A stretch of DNA of 64,000 bases from CAVVAH01 sp963746175 (lineage in GTDB: Bacteria; Actinomycetota; Actinomycetes; JACCUZ01), in contig CAVVAH010000008.1 of assembly GCA_963746175.1 (NCBI GenBank), positions 620,001 through 684,000 on the forward strand, written 5' to 3'. This document shows positions 34,958-42,037 of this stretch, one piece after another. The notes under the pieces are model-generated. The model was not told where the DNA came from. It did not search any database and saw only the letters and a list, made by a program, of their open reading frames with translations. Position numbers and translations under genes: made by a program. The stretch's first letter is position 1. Each line of letters opens with the position of its first letter.

Positions 34958-37396
34958 ATGCGTCGAGGGCAGGCCGAGCCGCTCGTCGCGGTGCTCGCCC
35001 TGGTCGCCGTGCTGGCGGCCCTTGCGGCAACGGTGGGGCTCGAGGTCCGCGGCTGGGTCGCTGCCCTCGCAGCAGGCACGCTCGGCGCCGTCCTGCTGAC
35101 GGTGGCCCTCGTCCGTGCCGGGCAGCGCGGCCTGGCTCCGGCCGACCGGGTGACGCTGGGGCGCGCGGTGCTCGTCGGCGGCGCGACCGCGCTCGCCGCC
35201 GACAGCTCCCAGGGAGCGGGAACGGTCGCTGTGCTCACCGGGTTGGCCACCACAGCCCTCGTCCTCGACGCGGTCGACGGCTGGGTGGCGCGACGCTCCG
35301 GCACGGTGACGCGCCTCGGCGCCGCGCTCGACATGGAGGTCGACGCGTTCCTGATCCTCGTGCTCAGCGTCGTCGTCGCGCGTACGGCGGGCGGCTGGGT
35401 GATCGCCGTCGGAGCCGCCCGGTACGCGCTGCTGGCCGTCGAGCCGGTGCTGCCGTGGCTGCGCGCCCCGCTGCCGCCGCGCTTCTGGGCCAAGGTCGTC
35501 GCGGCGGTCACCGGCGTCGTCCTCACCGCAGCGGCGTCGGGGCTGCTGCCGCTCCCGGTCACGGTGGTCCTGCTCGTGGCCACCCTCGGGCTGCTCGCCG
35601 AGTCCTTCGGCCGCCAGGTCGTCGCCCTGCGGCAGCTGCACCGGACGACGGTCACGACGGTCGAGGCCGGGCCGAGCAGTGCGCCCGCGACCGCCGGGCA
35701 GCCCGCCCGACGGTCGAGGCTGCGCACCGCGGTGGCGGTCGTCGGAACCTCCTCCGCCGTCGCGGTGACCTGGGCCGCCCTCGTCCTGCCCAACCAGCCC
35801 GGTCACCTCCAGCCGGCGGCGTTCCTGCGCATCCCGGTCGAGCTGCTCCTGCTCGCCGGGGCCGCACTCCTCCTCGGACGCCGGGCGAGCGGGCTGCTCG
35901 CCGCGGGGTTCGGGTCGCTGCTCGCCGTCCTGCTCGTCCTCAAGGTGCTCGACGTCGGCTTCTTCACGGTGTTCTCCCGGCCCGTCGACCCGCTCAACGA
36001 CTGGGTGCTCCTGGGACCCGCCCACGGCGTGCTCCGTGACTCCGTCGGACCGACCGGCGCGCTCGTCACCATGGTCCTGGTCGTGGCAGCGCTGCTCGCC
36101 GTCCTCAGCCTGCTGCCCGTCGCCGCGGTACGGGTCACCCGGCTCGTCGCCGAGCGCCGTCCGGCCGCCCGCGTCGTCGTCGGGGCGCTTGCCGTGGCCT
36201 GGCTGGTCCTCGCCGTCTCCGGCACCCAGCTGGTGCCCCGGCTGCCGGTCGCGTCGAGCAGCACGTCGGCGCTCGCGGTCGCCCAGGTGGACCAGGTGCG
36301 CGCCGACCTCCGCGACCGGACGACGTTCGCCGCGCAGATCGACCGCGACCGGTTCGGGTCGGCAGCCCCCGACCAGCTGCTGGCGGGGCTGCGCGGCAAG
36401 GACGTGCTCCTGGTCATGGTCGAGAGCTACGGCCGGGTCGCCCTGCAGGACTCGTCTTTCGCGCCGGCCATCAGGTCCCTGCTCGGCGACGGCACCGAGC
36501 AGCTGACGGGTGCCGGCTACTCGTCGCGGAGCGCGTTCCTCACCTCCCCGACGTTCGGCGCCGGCAGCTGGCTCGCGCACGCGTCGCTGCAGTCCGGCCT
36601 GTGGGTCGACAGCCAGCAGCGCTACGGCCAGCTGCTCCGGGGCGACCGGATGACCCTGACGAGCACGTTCGGGCGGGCCGGCTGGCGCACCGTCCTGGAC
36701 TCCCCCGCGGACACCCGGGACTGGCCGGAGGGTCGGTCCTTCTACCACTTCGACCGGCTCTACACGGCCCACGACGTCGGCTACCAGGGGCCGTCGTTCA
36801 GCTACGCCACCATCCCCGACCAGTACACCTTCGCCGCTCTGCGGCGGCTGGAGCTGTCGCGGTCGGACCGACCGCCTGTGATGGCCGAGGTCGACCTGGT
36901 CTCCAGCCACCATCCATGGACGCCGCTGCCCCGGTTCGTGCCCTGGAGCGAGGTGGGCAACGGCAGCGTCTACCGGGGCATGCCCGAGCAGGGCCGCTCG
37001 CCCGAGCAGGTGTTCCGGCACCGGGACGACGTGCGGGCGGCGTACGGCGCGTCGATCGAGTACGCCCTGCACAGCCTGGTCTCGTTCCTCACCACCTATC
37101 CCGACCCGGACCTCGTGGTGGTCATGCTCGGCGACCACCAGCCGCACTCCTACGTCACCGGCCCGCACCCGGGCTTCGACGTACCGGTCAGCGTGATCGC
37201 GCAGGACCCGGACGTGATGGCGCGCGTCTCCGGTTGGGGCTGGGAGGACGGGCTGCTGCCCTCGCCCGCCGCACCGGTCTGGCGGATGGACGCGTTCCGC
37301 GACCGCTTCCTCACCGCCTTCGGGACCGGAGCCGCACCCTCGACCGCACCGGCGGCGACCGTCACCACGGAGCAGCCCGCCGCGGGCCGGCTCTGA
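34958..37396 (+). CDS. CDP-alcohol phosphotransferase fused to a membrane sulfatase/alkaline-phosphatase domain
   Basis: The 812-residue membrane protein begins with a CDP-alcohol phosphatidyltransferase domain holding the full signature D-x2-DG-x2-AR-x8-G-x3-D-x3-D (LDAVDGWVARRSGT, then RLGAALDMEVDAF, near residues 107-135). About five more hydrophobic segments follow, then an extracytoplasmic alkaline-phosphatase/sulfatase-type domain from about residue 470: VLLVMVESYGR, TSPTFGAGSW, VDLVSSHHPW and VVMLGDHQPHSY as metal-site region. The combination suggests both making and modifying or cleaving a phospho-alcohol head group. AGGAGGA sits 4 bp before ATG. It faces the five-gene minus operon. 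Confidence 0.88.
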   Translation: MRRGQAEPLVAVLALVAVLAALAATVGLEVRGWVAALAAGTLGAVLLTVALVRAGQRGLAPADRVTLGRAVLVGGATALAADSSQGAGTVAVLTGLATTALVLDAVDGWVARRSGTVTRLGAALDMEVDAFLILVLSVVVARTAGGWVIAVGAARYALLAVEPVLPWLRAPLPPRFWAKVVAAVTGVVLTAAASGLLPLPVTVVLLVATLGLLAESFGRQVVALRQLHRTTVTTVEAGPSSAPATAGQPARRSRLRTAVAVVGTSSAVAVTWAALVLPNQPGHLQPAAFLRIPVELLLLAGAALLLGRRASGLLAAGFGSLLAVLLVLKVLDVGFFTVFSRPVDPLNDWVLLGPAHGVLRDSVGPTGALVTMVLVVAALLAVLSLLPVAAVRVTRLVAERRPAARVVVGALAVAWLVLAVSGTQLVPRLPVASSSTSALAVAQVDQVRADLRDRTTFAAQIDRDRFGSAAPDQLLAGLRGKDVLLVMVESYGRVALQDSSFAPAIRSLLGDGTEQLTGAGYSSRSAFLTSPTFGAGSWLAHASLQSGLWVDSQQRYGQLLRGDRMTLTSTFGRAGWRTVLDSPADTRDWPEGRSFYHFDRLYTAHDVGYQGPSFSYATIPDQYTFAALRRLELSRSDRPPVMAEVDLVSSHHPWTPLPRFVPWSEVGNGSVYRGMPEQGRSPEQVFRHRDDVRAAYGASIEYALHSLVSFLTTYPDPDLVVVMLGDHQPHSYVTGPHPGFDVPVSVIAQDPDVMARVSGWGWEDGLLPSPAAPVWRMDAFRDRFLTAFGTGAAPSTAPAATVTTEQPAAGRL

Positions 37397-37428
37397 CGAA
37401 CCCGGCGCGGCCGGCCACGTCGGCTGCC

Positions 37429-37434
37429 TACCCT
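37429..37434 (+). promoter_or_regulatory. Leaderless-type -10 element
   Basis: TACCCT ends 5 bases before ATG 37440, so the sortase-like gene may have its own leaderless promoter despite being 43 bp behind the preceding gene. Confidence 0.4.
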
Positions 37435-37439
37435 TTCGT

Positions 37440-38126
37440 ATGACCACCCGTCCGCTCGCGCCCCGGCTGCGGCTGGCAGGTGCCTCGGTCGCGGTGGTCC
37501 TCGTGGTGGTTGCGGCCCTGTGGCTGCTGGGGCGCGGCGGCTCCCCACCCGCGGGCGCAGCCGGGCCGCGCGTCACGGCGGCGGTCCAGCCGTCCCCGTC
37601 ACCGACCCCGACAGCGACGCTGTCACCCGCCGCCGCGACCACCACGGCGCCGGCCGACTGCGGGCCGGTCGCGCACCCGTTCCGGCCCAGGACCATCGAC
37701 GTCCCCGGTGTCGCGCGCGCGGTCGCCGTGGTCACGCCGCCCCGGCTGGCCGGCGTCCCGGGCGCGCCGCCACTCACGACCGCGGGCAAGCGGCTCTTCG
37801 CGTGGGACCGCGAGCAGGGCATCAGCCCCGGCGACCCGGCTGGCAACGTCCTGCTCAACGCGCACACCTGGCCGGACGGCAGCGCCCTCGGCAACCGGCT
37901 GCTGGCCGGCCTGCAGACCGGGGACCGGATCGTGGTCGCCGGGCCGAAGGAGCGGCTCTGCTACCGGGTCACCGAGCGGGTCGAGGTGCTGGCGACCGAC
38001 GGGCTGGCGCGCTACTACGACACCGACGGACCGCCGCAGCTGGCGATCGTCGTCTGCTCGGGCCGGCGCACCGGACCCGGTGTGTGGACGCACCGCACCG
38101 TCTGGTTCGCGTCGCCGTCCGCCTGA
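37440..38126 (+). CDS. Class F sortase-like protein
   Basis: This 228-residue protein has an N-terminal membrane anchor (ASVAVVLVVVAALWLLG) followed by a Pro/Ser/Thr-rich spacer, and a C-terminal sortase barrel with the catalytic triad in order: His in NVLLNAHTW, Cys in QLAIVVCSG and Arg in WTHRTVWFA. Class F sortases act outside the membrane; most have no known pilin or surface substrate, and no LPxTG-type protein is seen in this window. It follows the fused transferase/sulfatase gene on the same strand and is followed by a long hairpin. Confidence 0.85.
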   Translation: MTTRPLAPRLRLAGASVAVVLVVVAALWLLGRGGSPPAGAAGPRVTAAVQPSPSPTPTATLSPAAATTTAPADCGPVAHPFRPRTIDVPGVARAVAVVTPPRLAGVPGAPPLTTAGKRLFAWDREQGISPGDPAGNVLLNAHTWPDGSALGNRLLAGLQTGDRIVVAGPKERLCYRVTERVEVLATDGLARYYDTDGPPQLAIVVCSGRRTGPGVWTHRTVWFASPSA

Positions 38127-38133
38127 CGATCCC

Positions 38134-38184
38134 GAAGTGGACCGGGAAGGTGGCGTGACATGCCGCGTCCACCCGGTCCACTTC
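38134..38184. terminator. Long hairpin after the sortase gene
   Basis: Perfect 13-bp arms GAAGTGGACCGGG (38134-38146) and CCCGGTCCACTTC (38172-38184) enclose a further GGCGT/ATGCC pairing. It begins 8 bases after the sortase stop; a terminator is likely. Confidence 0.65.
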
Positions 38185-38229
38185 AGGCGATGACAGCTGG
38201 CTGACGGTGGGCGGTGCTACCACGGGGGG

Positions 38230-38526
38230 ATGGCGACGTACCTCGTGCGACTGACCCGCTCCGGCCCGGCCTGGCTGCCGGGACGGCCGCTGGAGGAGCA
38301 GTCCGGCTGGGACGAGCACGCGGCGTACATGGACCTGCTCGTCGGCGACGGGACGGTCGTCCTGGGCGGTCCGCTGGCCGACGACGTGCAGGTGGCCCTC
38401 GCCGTCGAGGCCCCCTCGGAGCTGGACGTGCGGGCAACGTTGTCCGCGGACCCGTGGAGCGGCAGCCACCTCGTGGTCGTCGACGTGCAGCACTGGGCGA
38501 TCCGGCTCGACGGCACCGGGCGATGA
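38230..38526 (+). CDS. YciI-like small protein
   Basis: This 98-residue protein has the YciI dimeric alpha-beta pattern: ATYLVRLTRSGPAWLPG, an acidic helix (WDEHAAYMDLLVGDGTVVLGGPL), and VRATLSADPWSGSHLVVVDVQHW, where the DPW/F motif is the family hallmark. Function is unknown; relatives bind small ligands or act in degradative steps. It stands between the sortase hairpin and a DUF1905 gene on the same strand and may be transcribed with it. Confidence 0.8.
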   Translation: MATYLVRLTRSGPAWLPGRPLEEQSGWDEHAAYMDLLVGDGTVVLGGPLADDVQVALAVEAPSELDVRATLSADPWSGSHLVVVDVQHWAIRLDGTGR

Positions 38527-38592
38527 GTTCCGGTATCCCGGCTGGTCTGCCTTCGTGAGGATGTGAGCGGTACGACCGCAGGAGGCCCGGCG

Positions 38593-38871
38593 ATGGACGA
38601 GCAGTTCGAGGCAAGGCTGGAGAAGAGCCCTGCGACCGGCGGGTGGACCTACGTGGTCTGGCCGGGGTCGGCGGAGTACTTCGGCACCCGCGGCCTCGTG
38701 AAGGTACGCGGGACCGTCGACGGCGAGCCGTTCCAGAGCTCCTTCATGGCGCTCGGCGACGGCAGCCACAAGCTGCCGGTGAAGGCCACCGTCCGCACGG
38801 CCATCGGCAAGCAGGCCGGCGACACCGTCACCGTCCGCCTGCTCGAGCGCCTCGACGGCAAGGACCGCTAG
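38593..38871 (+). CDS. DUF1905-family small protein
   Basis: This 92-residue beta-rich protein starts MDEQFEARLEKSP and shows the DUF1905 pattern: WTYVVWPGSAEYFGTRGLVKVRGTVDG, FQSSFMALGDGSHKLPV, and GDTVTVRLLER at the end. ATG 38593 is set by AGGAGG at 38580-38585, 7 bp upstream; a GTG at 38563 lacks such a site. The function is unknown. It overlaps the end of the convergent hydrolase gene by 4 bp. Confidence 0.85.
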   Translation: MDEQFEARLEKSPATGGWTYVVWPGSAEYFGTRGLVKVRGTVDGEPFQSSFMALGDGSHKLPVKATVRTAIGKQAGDTVTVRLLERLDGKDR

Positions 38872-39779
38872 AGCGCCCGGACTGGTACGTCGAGCAGCCG
38901 GCGCACCTCGCGGGCCACCAGCTCCGGGTGCTCCATCTGCGACACGTGCCCGCTGTCGGGCACCACCACGAGCCGCGCACCGGGAAACGTCCGCGCCGCG
39001 CGGCCCGCGGTCCGCGGGTCGACCAGCCGGTCCTTGAGCCCGTAGACGAGCAGAGTCGGTGCCTGCACCCGGCCGGCCAACCGCCAGAGCGGCCACCGGT
39101 CCGGCCGTAGGTAGGCGGTCATGAGACTGCGCAGCGAGCGCAGCATCGCGTCGCCGTCGTGGTCCAGCCGGGCGCGCCGCTCGGCCTCCGCCATCGCCTC
39201 GTCGAACCGGCGCTGCGGGACCCGGGAGGGGTCCGCCCAGCAGAGGGCGATGGTCGCGCGGACCCGCTGCTCGACCGGGAACCGTCCGAGGTGACGCGCC
39301 AGCCGCTGGCCGGCCCACGGCACCGCCAGCGCCGGCAGGTGCACGTTCGACAGTCGTGGTCGCAGCACCGGCAGCGCCGGGGACACCAGCGTCAGGGTGC
39401 GCACCAGGTCGGGCCGGGTCGCGGCGAGCACCGTCGTCACCGTGCCGCCGAGCGAGTTGCCGAGCAGGTGCACGGGACCGGCGCCACCCGCCTCGATCAG
39501 CCCGGTGACCGCGCGGACGTGTGCGCGCAGCGAGTAGTCGTCGTCCGGTGGTGGCGGCGACCAGCCGAACCCGGGCAGGTCCGGCGCCAGCGCGTCGACC
39601 CGGTCGCGCAGCAGCGCCATCACGTCGGTCCAGTTGGTGGCGGCGCCCCCGAGCCCGTGCACCATCACGGCCCGCTCCGCGCCACCGGCCGTGGCCGGCG
39701 CGGAGCGGACGTACAGGCGCCCGGAGGGCAGCTCGACCTCGCGGCCGGGCCAGTGCTCGACCGGCGCCTCGGGGCTCAG
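38868..39779 (-). CDS. Alpha/beta hydrolase, probable CTG start
   Basis: The 303-residue hydrolase has oxyanion VMVHGLGGAATNW, nucleophile elbow LGNSLGG, an acid in VYGLKDRLVD and a His in DSGHVSQMEHPE. No ATG or GTG exists in frame between the upstream gene and the core fold (next candidates lie at residue ~38, inside the first beta strands). The best start is a CTG at 39779 whose CTGA overlaps the preceding stop, the arrangement seen for many ATGA/GTGA pairs here. It corresponds in position to an LipV-like esterase in mycobacteria. Substrate unknown. Confidence 0.85.
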   Translation of the reverse strand: MSPEAPVEHWPGREVELPSGRLYVRSAPATAGGAERAVMVHGLGGAATNWTDVMALLRDRVDALAPDLPGFGWSPPPPDDDYSLRAHVRAVTGLIEAGGAGPVHLLGNSLGGTVTTVLAATRPDLVRTLTLVSPALPVLRPRLSNVHLPALAVPWAGQRLARHLGRFPVEQRVRATIALCWADPSRVPQRRFDEAMAEAERRARLDHDGDAMLRSLRSLMTAYLRPDRWPLWRLAGRVQAPTLLVYGLKDRLVDPRTAGRAARTFPGARLVVVPDSGHVSQMEHPELVAREVRRLLDVPVRAL

Positions 39780-40557
39780 CCCGTCACCTCGCCGAGCATC
39801 GGGCCGACCCGGCGGTTCACCGCCGCGAGCACGCCACGGATGACCGCCTGCCGGGCGTCGTCGCGCACCACGGAGGCGCCCGAGAGCCGCTGGGTGCCCC
39901 GCTCGGCGACCAGCGACACCACGACGAGCGCGGTCCGCTCCTGGCCGGTGCTGGTGATCTCGACGTGCTCGACGGCGAACCGGACCTCGTCGTCGACCAT
40001 CCGCTCGACGGCGCGCAGCGTCGCCTCGGCGACCGACCGGTGCAGCGCCCCACTCGTGGCGGCACCCTCGGCCTCGCCGGTCTCCAGCCGCTCGCCGGAC
40101 CGGAGCGTCACCGACACCGTGACGCCCAGGTGGGCCGACACGAGCTGGACCCGCTCGATGACCAGCCGCCCGGCCGCCGCGGGGCGCGGGTCCGGGACGG
40201 CGGCCGGCGCGTCCTGGACGACCCCTCGGCGTCAGCGCTCTCGGCGAACTCGGCCTCGGCCTCCTGCGCGGGGTCGGCAGCAGCCGCGGAGTCGTCGGGG
40301 ACGCCGTTCGGCGTACGGCGCGGCGCGGCATCGCGGCTGCCGCCACCGTCGAGGACCCGCACGCGGTCCGCGTCGACGGCCAGCCCGAACTGGCTGCGCA
40401 GCAACCGGTTGACCGCGCCGGCGACGTCGACCTCGTCGGCGCCGGTGGCCAGCTGCAGACGCAGCGTCCCCGGGCCCGCGCCGTGCGGCTCGACGGCCGC
40501 GGCGGCGACGCCGGGTACGCCGAGCAGCGCCGTGACCAGGTCACGGTGGTCGCTCAC
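39776..40557 (-). pseudogene. Conserved actinobacterial protein interrupted by a frameshift
   Basis: Two frames fit one protein. The first half (from GTG 40557, VSDHRDLVTALLGVPG to EFAESADAEG) runs out of frame at a GGGG run near 40224-40227. In the next frame the sequence continues VVQDAPAAVPDPRPAAAGRL, VIERVQLVSAHLGVTVSV and on to a stop at 39776 (GPMLGEVTG). Adding one G restores a single ~260-residue reading frame. The two halves look like related alpha-beta domains. This is either a true loss, a programmed slip or a sequencing error. Function unknown; it is followed by the hydrolase in a CTGA overlap. Confidence 0.6.
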
Positions 40558-40645
40558 GGTCAAGGCATGCCTCGCAGGGACGAAGGACGGGTACGACGAC
40601 CAGTGTCCCAGCCCGATGGCCGCTCGGGGGGCCAACAGGGCCGAC

Positions 40646-40665
40646 TGCGCCACACGTGTGGCGCA
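40646..40665. promoter_or_regulatory. 20-bp perfect palindrome, probable TetR operator
   Basis: TGCGCCACACGTGTGGCGCA is fully self-complementary. It lies in the 132-bp gap between divergent starts at 40557 and 40690, over the -35 region of the rightward promoter. The TetR gene at 40954 is the nearest regulator. Confidence 0.65.
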
Positions 40666-40677
40666 TCGTCACCGGCG

Positions 40678-40683
40678 TAGACT
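40678..40683 (+). promoter_or_regulatory. Leaderless-type -10 element
   Basis: TAGACT ends 6 bases before GTG 40690. The upstream 20-bp palindrome overlaps the expected -35 position. Confidence 0.45.
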
Positions 40684-40689
40684 GCCAGC

Positions 40690-40893
40690 GTGACCGAGCG
40701 CGACGAGCGGTCCCCCGCGGGCCTCGACGGCGACGCCGAGGTGCCGGAGGAGGACGCGCTCGAGCAGCGGACCGACGCCGTCGAGCGGGCCGAGGACGCT
40801 GATCCCGCCGATCGCGACTCCGCGGAGGCCGATGAGGGCGACCTCGCCGAGCAGTCCCGCGCCGTGGACGTCGACGACGACGAATACCGCTGA
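40690..40893 (+). CDS. Small acidic protein of unknown function
   Basis: This 67-residue protein is almost entirely Asp/Glu/Ala/Arg (PEEDALEQRTDAVERAEDAD, ending VDVDDDEYR) and is probably disordered. Small acidic proteins of this kind are often found at this place in actinobacterial genomes. It starts with GTG after a leaderless-type -10 element. It is followed 60 bp later by the TetR gene, which has its own -10-like TAGGGT at 40911-40916. Confidence 0.6.
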   Translation: MTERDERSPAGLDGDAEVPEEDALEQRTDAVERAEDADPADRDSAEADEGDLAEQSRAVDVDDDEYR

Positions 40894-40953
40894 CGGCACG
40901 CCGTTCCGCCTAGGGTGGGGCCGCCAGCCCACGCCGCAGCGAAGGAGCCAGCC

Positions 40954-41583
40954 GTGCCGGCAGTCCCGGACGCGCGGACTCGCGGAGCCCGGCTGCCCCG
41001 CTCGGCGCGGCGCCAGCAGCTGCTCGGCGCGGCCCAGGAGGTCTTCGTCGCCCAGGGCTACCACGCCGCGGCGATGGACGACATCGCCGACGCCGCCGGC
41101 GTCAGCAAGCCGGTGCTCTACCAGCACTTCCCGGGCAAGCTCGACCTCTACCTGGCCCTGCTCGACCAGCACACCGAGACGGTGGTCGCCGCCGTGCGCG
41201 AAGCGCTGGACGCCACCACGGACAACAAGCAGCGCGTCGCCGACACCATCGAGGCGTACTTCCGGTTCGTCGACGAGGACGGCGGCGGGTTCCGCCTGGT
41301 CTTCGAGTCCGACCTGGTGAACCAGCCCGAGGTCCGCGAGCGGATCGACGGCGTGACGCTCGCGTGTGCCGAGGCGATCGGCGAGGTCATCCGCGACGAC
41401 GCCGGGCTGCCCAAGGAGCAGGCCCGGCTGCTCGCGGTCGGGCTGGTCGGCATGGCTCAGGTCGCGGCGCGGTACTGGCTGCAGGCCGACGGCACCATCC
41501 CGCGGGACGCGGCCGCGCGGCTGCTGGCCAGCCTGAGCTGGCGTGGCATCGGCGGCTTCCCGCGCACCGGCGAGCCGCACTGA
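40954..41583 (+). CDS. TetR/AcrR-family transcriptional regulator
   Basis: This 209-residue regulator has the TetR helix-turn-helix: RRQQLLGAAQEVFVAQGYHAA, MDDIADAAGVSKPVLYQHFPGK. The C-terminal ligand domain is all-helical. The GTG at 40954 has GAAGGAG 6 bp upstream. The position before DUF3107 matches the TetR gene Rv3208 of M. tuberculosis as I recall it. The 20-bp palindrome at 40646-40665 is its most likely operator, which would make it control the acidic-protein gene and the divergent frameshifted/hydrolase genes. Confidence 0.9.
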   Translation: MPAVPDARTRGARLPRSARRQQLLGAAQEVFVAQGYHAAAMDDIADAAGVSKPVLYQHFPGKLDLYLALLDQHTETVVAAVREALDATTDNKQRVADTIEAYFRFVDEDGGGFRLVFESDLVNQPEVRERIDGVTLACAEAIGEVIRDDAGLPKEQARLLAVGLVGMAQVAARYWLQADGTIPRDAAARLLASLSWRGIGGFPRTGEPH

Positions 41584-41585
41584 CG

Positions 41586-41606
41586 CATCGATGTGCTGCA
41601 TCGATG
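41586..41606. repeat. CATCGATG twin palindromes
   Basis: Two copies of the 8-bp palindrome CATCGATG (41586-41593 and 41599-41606), 5 bases apart, lie immediately after the TetR stop. They can pair as a hairpin or serve as paired protein sites upstream of DUF3107. Confidence 0.45.
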
Positions 41607-41708
41607 ACGCTGACGGCGAACAGGCCCCGCCCGCGCCGGTGACGTGGCCGGACCGGCACTAGGCTCGCCCACGACATGGCACGCAGACGACGGATCCCGG
41701 AGGTCCCC

Positions 41709-41936
41709 GTGGAGGTCAGGATCGGCGTGCAGCACGCCACCCGCGAGCTGGTGGTCGAGAGCACCGAGACCCCTGACGCGGTCATCGAGGCGGTCCGGGC
41801 CGCCGTGGCCGGGAAGTCCGCAGTGCTGACGCTCAGCGACGAGCGCGGCCGCCAGATCGTGGTCGCCGCGGACAAGCTGGCCTACGTCGAGATCGGCGAG
41901 CCGGAGACCCGGCGGGTCGGCTTCGGCTCCCTCTAG
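41709..41936 (+). CDS. DUF3107-family protein (TB9.4-like)
   Basis: This 75-residue protein (VEVRIGVQHATRELVVESTE, then VLTLSDERGRQIVVAADKLAYVEIG) matches the short actinobacterial DUF3107 family, of unknown function and about 74 residues. GTG 41709 is preferred because GGAGG at 41699-41703 lies 5 bp upstream and gives family length; ATG 41676 would add 11 basic residues. A -10-like TAGGCT at 41660-41665 precedes it. Its place between TetR and the ferritin-like gene is conserved. Confidence 0.85.
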   Translation: MEVRIGVQHATRELVVESTETPDAVIEAVRAAVAGKSAVLTLSDERGRQIVVAADKLAYVEIGEPETRRVGFGSL

Positions 41937-41965
41937 CCGCCGCGTCGGAGCCGCCCCCTTTCCCG

Positions 41966-42022
41966 CGAGTGGTGGGTTGCGCATCCCGAACCGCGCATTC
42001 CGGGTGCCGAACCCACCACTCG
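41966..42022. terminator. Long hairpin between convergent genes
   Basis: Perfect 13-bp arms CGAGTGGTGGGTT (41966-41978) and AACCCACCACTCG (42010-42022), with partly paired inner arms GCATCCCGAA and TTCCGGGTGC. It separates convergent DUF3107 and ferritin-like genes, so it can terminate both. Confidence 0.65.
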
Positions 42023-42037
42023 GCGTGAGGGGTGGGG

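Noticed and set aside
33893..37894. A 1333-codon minus-strand frame extending the dehydrogenase
   Set aside because: Only the last 326 residues are protein-like; upstream it is antisense to the transferase/sulfatase and sortase genes. The GTG with GAGGAGG at 34873 marks the real start.
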